Shown piece by piece: positions 40,629 through 44,759 of a stretch of DNA of 44,759 nt; within the stretch, counting starts at the first letter, position 1, and every line of letters begins with the position of its first letter. Origin of the DNA: a virus. Both the position numbers and the translations under genes were made by a program. The stretch spans positions 1 to 44,759 of the IMG/VR virus record IMGVR_UViG_3300031862_000008; one strand, written 5' to 3'. The notes under the pieces were generated by a model. The model was not told the origin of the DNA, did no database searches, and worked only from the letters and a program-made list of their open reading frames with translations.

Positions 40629-41017
40629 GGGCCGATGATGGTTTGGCCGCCCGGCCCGGCGCCGTAGTCGAGAGACGGACCGTCACCATACTTGTCGGCC
40701 CCCGGGTAGAGGCAAGGACCGGGTGGAAGAGGATGCAAACCAAACCAAGCTGCGCCCGCCAGAACCACGGCCAGACACAAGCACGCACCGGCTTTGTCCG
40801 CCAGTTCGTCAGCTCGAACAGGGTCAAGTCCCGGGGGCCACCGCCTAAGGATTCGCCTGCTGAGACGCGCACCGCCCGAGTACGCGATCCCCACAACCGC
40901 CAGACACGCGAGGATTCTCCAGCCAACGAGCCAGAGAGCCAGTAGCCCACCCAGGGTGAACAAGGCCAACGTACACCCGATGCCACCACTCTGTGCCGTA
41001 GGGGTCTGGCTACTCAC
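40625..41017 (-). CDS. multi-helix small membrane protein
   Basis: The 130-aa protein has two clear hydrophobic stretches (CTLALFTLGGLLALWLVGW with the following ILACLAVVGIAYSG, and ACLCLAVVLAGAAWFGL) and a Gly/Pro-rich end. GTG 41017 follows GGGGAG and overlaps the stop of the excisionase-like gene. It is coupled to the 3D-domain gene downstream. A holin or envelope-complex partner of that gene is plausible but not shown. No family is recognised. Confidence 0.55.
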   Translation of the reverse strand: MSSQTPTAQSGGIGCTLALFTLGGLLALWLVGWRILACLAVVGIAYSGGARLSRRILRRWPPGLDPVRADELADKAGACLCLAVVLAGAAWFGLHPLPPGPCLYPGADKYGDGPSLDYGAGPGGQTIIGP

Positions 41018-41258
41018 CGGTTAGCTCCCCTGGTGCGTCCTTCGGCTGTGCGTCCGCTCGCTTCTCCACCTCGCGCTGTACGTCCTCCTCGAGTAGCACC
41101 CACATCTTGCCCTTGACCGGAGCGCGGCGAATCGCGCCAGCGCGGATAAGCCGGAGCACCTGCATCCGGCTCACTCGCAGATCGGCTGCGGCCTCGGACA
41201 TGGTGGTCAAGGGAGGAATCCCTGCCAGACGGTCATCCATGCATTGCCCTGTGCTCAA
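41010..41258 (-). CDS. excisionase-like helix-turn-helix protein
   Basis: The ~82-aa protein has an MerR/Xis-type winged helix-turn-helix (TMSEAAADLRVSRMQVLRLI, then GKMWVLLEEDVQREV). This fold in a small protein next to an integrase is typical of recombination directionality factors or other DNA-bending regulators. The start is uncertain: TTG 41258 has the best-placed GGAGG, while GTG 41267 and ATG 41240 are alternatives. It lies 40-50 bases downstream of the integrase stop on the same strand. Confidence 0.65.
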   Translation of the reverse strand: MSTGQCMDDRLAGIPPLTTMSEAAADLRVSRMQVLRLIRAGAIRRAPVKGKMWVLLEEDVQREVEKRADAQPKDAPGELTGE

Positions 41259-41281
41259 GGCGTTCACCTCCAGGCTCGTCT

Positions 41282-41310
41282 ACCGTAACACAGTAGCACC
41301 GAACCGTCAA
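41282..41310 (-). promoter_or_regulatory. possible promoter before the excisionase-like gene
   Basis: On the minus strand TTGACG (41305-41310) is followed after 17 bases by TACGGT (41282-41287). The -35 is near consensus; the -10 has only its most conserved T1, A2 and T6 in place. The -35 lies in the last bases of the integrase gene and overlaps one arm of the inverted repeat 41305-41310/41319-41324. It would let excisionase-like expression be separated from integrase. Low certainty, because the leader would be only a few bases long. Confidence 0.3.
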
Positions 41311-42296
41311 GTGGTTTTTTGACGCGAGACGTATGGCAGCGTGAGGAGCTTGGATGCAGCCCTCCGCGCGCCCTCACCACGTCGATCGTAGCGAGCTGTC
41401 GTCTGCACATTCGCATGGCCAGCAAGCTGCTGAACGGTCACGAGGTCGGCCCCAGCATCCAAAAGATCACTCACGAAGGTGCGCCGCAGGTCATGGGGAG
41501 AGAAGGGTTTCAGACCCGCTTCCCTACCCCGGCGACGCAGGACCATGTACACACCCTGGCTCCCGAACCGCCGCCAGGCAAGCCGGCCGCTCTTGAGGAT
41601 CGGGAAGAAGAAGGGCCCCGCAATGTCCCCCCGGGTGGCCAACCAATCACGCAGAGCATCGGCGGCTCCCCCGGTGACGAAGCCCAAGCGCTCCTTGTCA
41701 CCCTTCCCGCGCACGACCAGCTCCCCTGTCTCGGCGTCGTAGTCGCTCCGATCGAGAGCCGTCACCTCTGCCCTTCGCAGACCGCAGGCATACAGGAGTC
41801 CAACCAACGCCGCATCACGCGGTCCGCGCGGCGTCGGGTCCAGGATACAGACGCGGATGAGAGCCTGGACCTCCTCGGGAGCGAGGGCACGTCCCGCGAG
41901 AAGACGGCTGCCCCTGACCGCCTCCACGTGTCTGGCGCGTTCGTGGTCGTCGCCCGACAACAGACCGAGGTTGTAGGCTGCCCGCAGGACGCCGCGAATG
42001 GCGGCCAACACGCCGTTCACCGTGGCCGGTGCCAGTCCATCGCCCTGCAGTCGGCTACGAACAGCCATGAGGTGCTGATAGCGCAGTCGGTGCCAGGGGA
42101 CCTCACCGACCGCTGCATAGCCCAGCACGAGGGCCACCTGTTTCAGCTTGCTCCTCATGCTGGCTCGCCCACCTACCGCGAGGCCCGCCAGGTAGACGGC
42201 GGCCGGGTTCTCGTCGAGTGCGCTCACGTACCGCTCTCTCGCATCCGGCGTGAGTGGCACGGAGATCGGCTCGACCAGTGCGAGCTGGGCGTTCAT
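41307..42296 (-). CDS. int: tyrosine recombinase (integrase)
   Basis: The 329-aa protein has the N-terminal SAM-like core-binding domain and the catalytic domain with the full R-H-R-H-Y set: Arg in ACGLRRAE (R174), GKGDKER with a beta-hairpin Lys, SPHDLRRT (His268, Arg271), GHANVQTTARYDRR (His294, Tyr303). It should catalyse site-specific integration and excision. ATG 42296 or 42299 follow GAGGTG; upstream codons lack a ribosome site. It lies inside the leftward early block, followed by the excisionase-like gene. attP is not identified with confidence. Confidence 0.95.
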   Translation of the reverse strand: MNAQLALVEPISVPLTPDARERYVSALDENPAAVYLAGLAVGGRASMRSKLKQVALVLGYAAVGEVPWHRLRYQHLMAVRSRLQGDGLAPATVNGVLAAIRGVLRAAYNLGLLSGDDHERARHVEAVRGSRLLAGRALAPEEVQALIRVCILDPTPRGPRDAALVGLLYACGLRRAEVTALDRSDYDAETGELVVRGKGDKERLGFVTGGAADALRDWLATRGDIAGPFFFPILKSGRLAWRRFGSQGVYMVLRRRGREAGLKPFSPHDLRRTFVSDLLDAGADLVTVQQLAGHANVQTTARYDRRGEGARRAASKLLTLPYVSRQKTT

Positions 42297-42343
42297 CATC
42301 CACCTCGTTCCCGCGTGGTCGGGATGCGCGGCCCCCCGCAGAT

Positions 42344-42565
42344 TCACTGCCCATAGAACAGGCGATCTTCCTCCGCCCGGAGGGCCTCGAACTCCTCATC
42401 GTCGAGGTAAGACCCGTCCTCGCGGTAGACGCACATGTCGCTATAGGCCCCCCCCCCGAGAGCGAAGCAGGCGCGACGGTCCTTGTCGGTGCAACGAACC
42501 GCCGCTTCGATCGTCCGGTGCTCGACGCCACATTCGCGGACCGATCCAATGCAAGTGTATCGCAC
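42344..42565 (-). CDS. small Cys-containing early protein
   Basis: The 73-aa protein (MRYTCIGSVRECGVEHRTIE and on, with CTDKDRRACFALGGGAYSDM) contains six Cys in the first 45 residues and an acidic tail. The regular Cys/His positions suggest a zinc-binding fold. GTG 42565 follows GGGAGGT at five bases. Proteins of this look are common in GC-rich phages, and their role is unknown. It sits upstream of the integrase in the leftward block. Confidence 0.6.
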   Translation of the reverse strand: MRYTCIGSVRECGVEHRTIEAAVRCTDKDRRACFALGGGAYSDMCVYREDGSYLDDEEFEALRAEEDRLFYGQ

Positions 42566-42646
42566 GGCGCACCTCCCTATCAGCGTTCCCAGGTTGGCCC
42601 TCGCCTCGGCCCCCTCGCACTAGGGCCGAAGCGAACGCCCGATACC

Positions 42647-42835
42647 TCACGCCTTCCCCGGCCCCAGGCGTCGCCGCAATTGCGCCCGGTGGACCCGTGA
42701 CAACCCGCTGACCACGTGCTCCGCCTCCCGGAGCACGTCCACGGGGATGATCCCGTCAGGGTCAGGATCATCCGTCACCGATACCGCCAACATCGGCGGC
42801 ATGTGCGCCACAATATGCTTCGGTGCGTATGCCAT
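42647..42835 (-). CDS. 62-aa early protein of unknown function
   Basis: The protein (MAYAPKHIVAHMPPMLAVSV and a helical end EAEHVVSGLSRVHRAQLRRR) has a mixed hydrophobic first half and a basic C-terminal helix. ATG 42835 follows GGAGG at eight bases, which supports translation. No family is recognised. It lies between the RHH-protein gene and the Cys-containing gene in the leftward block. Confidence 0.5.
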   Translation of the reverse strand: MAYAPKHIVAHMPPMLAVSVTDDPDPDGIIPVDVLREAEHVVSGLSRVHRAQLRRRLGPGKA

Positions 42836-42887
42836 GATGTTCGCCTCCGCGCGTTGGAGTCGCGCCCCTCTTTAGATGAGGATGGGA

Positions 42888-43355
42888 CTATCCGGGTGCG
42901 GGGACATCCGCGCTATGATCAACACACCAACGATCGAGCGCCGTTACGATCTCACCGGCAAGGCTCCGGTGATGGGCGTCGGCGATGAGGCGCAATACAG
43001 CGTGGATGCGGTCGGGCAGGCGCACCGACAGCACTACATGGGAGGGCGCAGCTGGCACCGACCGCGCGGGGCCGAGGAGGCTCAGAGCCGAGTTCAACGC
43101 GAGCGGGACGGGGCACACGGCGATCACATCCTCGCCCAGCTCCGCGCGGATGCGATCACGGGCGAGGGACATGTAGCTCTCGATGGCGCCTGTGATGCTG
43201 GCGTGGCTGTACGGGTCGCTGGCGGTCTTCTCCAGGCTGGCCTCCAGCTTGTCCTCGGAGCGATCGGGCACAGCGCGCAGAGCATCGAGCGCGGCTTGGA
43301 GATCGCCGCCATTATAGGCGGCCAAGGCGGCTTGGAGCTGATCGCGGATGGTCAT
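42888..43355 (-). CDS. ribbon-helix-helix protein with helical N-terminal domain
   Basis: The 155-aa protein has a C-terminal RHH fold (VVLSVRLPDRIHAVLRLIA, then HHRSLAGEIVTALDRWC), typical of Arc/CopG repressors that bind DNA as dimers through a beta ribbon. The first ~100 residues are a separate helical domain (MTIRDQLQAALAAYNGGDLQ and on) that could sense a ligand or oligomerise. ATG 43355 follows GGAGG. It lies near the start of the leftward block, 480 bases from a promoter with palindromic sites, so it is the best candidate for the operon repressor. Confidence 0.65.
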   Translation of the reverse strand: MTIRDQLQAALAAYNGGDLQAALDALRAVPDRSEDKLEASLEKTASDPYSHASITGAIESYMSLARDRIRAELGEDVIAVCPVPLALNSALSLLGPARSVPAAPSHVVLSVRLPDRIHAVLRLIADAHHRSLAGEIVTALDRWCVDHSADVPAPG

Positions 43356-43400
43356 TGGGATCCTCCTGCGCGTGTACCATGCGCGCCCCGGATCGGGCTA

Positions 43401-43841
43401 TCAGTCAGCGGGTGCGGCACCGGAGATCAGGCCCGCCTCACAGGCCAATTCAAGGGCGGCTTCCTCGCTTCCGAGCCGGGCGATCTCGGCGGCATCGCCC
43501 AGCGGATCGCGGATCGCCACCGTATAGAAGTATGGGCCGCCGGGGCCATAGCGCCGCTCGATCTCGGCCTGAGGAATATCGGCGAAGGCCCACGCGATGA
43601 GGGGTGCCCCCGGGCCATGCCCGCTCCACCGGCGGCCATTACCGCCTGGGCTATCGCCGGCTCCGAAGTACCAGCGCGCGACCGTAGCTCGCTGTGCCTC
43701 GGTGGGGGCGGTAGATGGAGGTGCATCGAAGTGGAGGTAATGGTTGGCGTTGGCGTCCGGATCCGGGCGCCTCTCGAGCCATGTTCCATCGTCGGCCAAT
43801 TCCCAAGTTCGGGCCTTTGCACTGATGCCGATCTTAGCCAT
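43401..43841 (-). CDS. first leftward early protein, unknown function
   Basis: The 146-aa protein (MAKIGISAKARTWELADDGT and on) has alternating strands and helices with Tyr/His-rich stretches (DPDANANHYLHFD), and a compact end. ATG 43841 follows GGAGGATACC with a good ribosome site and lies ~27 bases after the predicted start of the leftward promoter. The frame is open further upstream but has no start signal. As the first early gene it may be a host take-over or regulatory protein. No family is recognised. Confidence 0.6.
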   Translation of the reverse strand: MAKIGISAKARTWELADDGTWLERRPDPDANANHYLHFDAPPSTAPTEAQRATVARWYFGAGDSPGGNGRRWSGHGPGAPLIAWAFADIPQAEIERRYGPGGPYFYTVAIRDPLGDAAEIARLGSEEAALELACEAGLISGAAPAD

Positions 43842-43860
43842 GGTATCCTCCTCGTGCTTT

Positions 43861-43894
43861 GGTATGGTATCTGCAGCATACCATTTCGGTATGC
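43861..43894. promoter_or_regulatory. palindromic GGTATG operator cluster
   Basis: Two overlapping inverted repeats occur here: ATGGTAT (43864-43870) with ATACCAT (43878-43884), and GCATACC (43876-43882) with GGTATGC (43888-43894, five-base spacer). A further GGTAT copy is at 43842-43846, on the ATG of the first gene. All share the core GGTAT(G). The sites overlap the -10 and spacer of the leftward promoter. The arrangement fits a dimeric repressor of RHH type. Confidence 0.7.
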
Positions 43895-43903
43895 GCCTGT
43901 CAA
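43875..43903 (-). promoter_or_regulatory. strong leftward sigma-70-type promoter
   Basis: On the minus strand TTGACA (43898-43903) and TATGCT (43875-43880) are separated by exactly 17 bases. The predicted start near 43868 gives a ~27-base leader ending in GGAGGATACC before the ATG at 43841. The -10 and spacer overlap the inverted repeat 43876-43894, so a repressor bound there would block it. Probably the main early promoter of the leftward block. Confidence 0.8.
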
Positions 43904-44250
43904 GGGTTTTTTTCGGGAGGGCGGGAGTTTTTTTCGGGGGGGGCGAAGGACCTATGTCCCTTTGGCGATAAGCCGCGAAGCCGCGAAGCCGCTTTCGAGC
44001 GTGCGAAGTTTCTGATGAGCGGTGAAGTCGGTCTCGGGCAGGCGAAGATTCTGATGAGACCCCCAAGTTGAAAGTTGAGCATGTTGACAAGAAGATTACC
44101 TCAGTTGACGCCGATGATTGGCCGAATGGACTCTCAACGACCGTCATGAACCGTCATACCCCAATAAAGACGGTACAAAGGCCGCTACGGGGCTGTAGTA
44201 GGCTGTAGTAGTGTAGTGTCATGTGTCATAGTGTTTTCACGTCCTCACGG

Positions 44251-44328
44251 CGCGCGCGCGCGCGGTTCTTGATCTTGTTCTTATACGTATACGCGCGCGC
44301 GCGTGGTATCGCGCGCGCGCGCGCGCGT
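44251..44328. other. Z-DNA/cruciform-prone alternating tracts
   Basis: Three perfectly alternating pyrimidine-purine tracts occur: 44251-44264 (CG repeats), 44282-44305 (24 bases, TA/CG) and 44310-44328 (CG repeats). The last two are complementary across GGTAT-like bases, so 44292-44303 and 44310-44321 can form a long hairpin or cruciform. Such DNA favours left-handed helix or extrusion under negative supercoiling and stands out from all other parts of the window. Confidence 0.75.
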
Positions 44329-44399
44329 TGGAAAAACTGGTTTTCGGGTATGACACTGACACTTCGACGTAGCGCTTCGTGGCGGGGTCATAGCGCCAT

Positions 44400-44438
44400 T
44401 TGACCGTCTTTTTGGGGATATGACAGTTTATGACAGTT
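44400..44438 (+). repeat. TTGACCGTCTT and TATGACAGTT repeats
   Basis: TTGACCGTCTT at 44400-44410 recurs at 44603-44613, at the edge of the terminal repeat. TATGACAGTT occurs twice at 44419-44428 and 44429-44438, and TATGACACTGACA is near 44349. The copy at 44604-44610 is also one arm of an inverted repeat with 44584-44590 (ACGGTCA). These may be protein-binding sites for replication, late control or packaging. Confidence 0.5.
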
Positions 44439-44610
44439 CCCGCTTTGAGTGACGAGAACGATCATTCTCATACCCAATCGAAAGGCCCGTCCCGAAGCGG
44501 CGCCGACCGGACCGCCAAGGGGCTCGGGCAGGCCCAAGACCCGGCCACGGACGGGCGGACCGGCGCGCGCCACCCATATATGTACGGTCACTTGGGCATG
44601 ACTTGACCGT

Positions 44611-44759
44611 CTTCGGGGTTTGCCGGAGAGACGAAGTTTGGGGAGATGGGTTTATTCCGCAAGATCGACAGGTTGACAGGGAATGAGGTGTCGCTTTCTG
44701 AACTTCCAACTTTCGCGCTGGTGGGACTTGACAAGGGGGAGGGGGGAGGAGTAGGGAGA
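44611..44759. repeat. terminal direct repeat, right copy
   Basis: This is the second copy of bases 1-149: 126 identical bases, then three substitutions in the polypurine run. It shows that the window closes on itself or carries genuine terminal repeats. The right copy includes the ATG that opens the longer frame at 36 in the left copy and runs off the end of the window. Confidence 0.95.

Larger units (their letters stand above)
43842..44759. other. gene-poor control region between divergent blocks
   Basis: No frame here has both a ribosome site and coding character; the short open frames are GC-biased and lack starts. The region instead holds a leftward promoter and operators (43861-43903), two direct copies of a GTTTTTTTCGGG unit (43906-43940), tandem CCGCGAAG units (~43972-43994), four GTTGA units (44066-44108), two TATGACAGTT units (44419-44438), three alternating purine-pyrimidine tracts and the terminal repeat. 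It separates the leftward early and rightward late blocks and is the best place for an origin or packaging site. Confidence 0.8.

Noticed and set aside
27069-43841. Long open frames on the plus strand opposite the early genes (for example 33314-34459 and 37493-38482)
   Set aside because: They mirror the high GC content of real minus-strand genes with clear family motifs and have no ribosome sites.
44388-44709. Short minus-strand frames in the control region (67 and 93 residues)
   Set aside because: No ribosome sites, composition follows GC content only, and one runs into the terminal repeat.
1-44759. tRNA or rRNA genes
   Set aside because: No cloverleaf-type sequences or ribosomal RNA signatures were recognised by eye on either strand; a covariance-model scan would be needed to exclude a tRNA fully.

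Overview
The window is an essentially complete, GC-rich tailed-phage genome. The first ~149 bases recur at the end, with the first 126 identical, so it is either a circular contig of about 44.6 kb or a linear genome with short direct terminal repeats. A P22-type portal, a P22 gp10-like stabilisation protein, glutamine-rich ejection-type proteins, a 1563-aa LPD38-like virion protein and the absence of a tape measure, sheath or long tail tube point to a short-tailed (podovirus-like) particle. A tyrosine integrase and an excisionase-like gene suggest a temperate or integrating lifestyle. The host cannot be read off directly. Strong AGGAGG-type ribosome sites, many GTG starts and a copper-amine-oxidase-type stalk domain on the lytic-type enzyme are compatible with a high-GC Bacillota host, but this is inference.

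Layout: (1) bases 186-26971, plus strand, form the late block. It starts with a small structural protein, several small membrane or basic proteins, a GNAT acetyltransferase and a BppU-like protein. After a strong hairpin terminator come a TIM-barrel cell-wall enzyme, small and large terminase, portal, scaffold, major capsid, head-tail adaptor, a P22 gp10-like protein, ejection proteins, a CHAP-type peptidase, the giant LPD38 protein, tail-fibre-like proteins and an XhlA-like membrane protein. (2) Bases 27069-43841, minus strand, form one long early block in which neighbouring genes overlap or abut. Read leftward from 43.87 kb, it holds hypothetical genes, a ribbon-helix-helix protein, integrase, excisionase-like HTH, a membrane/3D-domain cassette, SNF2-like helicase, PD-(D/E)XK nuclease, Sak4-like ATPase, DUF669-like protein, Toprim/DUF3987 primase-helicase, DNA methyltransferase, an unusual family-A DNA polymerase, an alanine-repeat protein, RuvC-like nuclease, ASCH protein and a DUF5131-like protein. 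(3) Bases 43842-44759 plus 1-185 are a control region without a supported gene. It carries a consensus leftward promoter overlapped by palindromic operators, short repeats, three long alternating purine-pyrimidine tracts able to form Z-DNA or a cruciform, and the terminal repeat.

How the genes fit together: the leftward promoter probably drives integration control, replication (Toprim/helicase, PolA-like protein) and single-strand-annealing recombination (Sak4, nuclease, helicase, RuvC). The rightward block packages and builds the virion. The most unusual points are the PolA-like protein, which lacks the whole fingers O-helix segment and carries a zinc knuckle; the promoter/operator pair probably bound by a phage repressor (the RHH protein is the best candidate); the Z-DNA/cruciform region; and a 12-bp repeat tract that is open in several frames.
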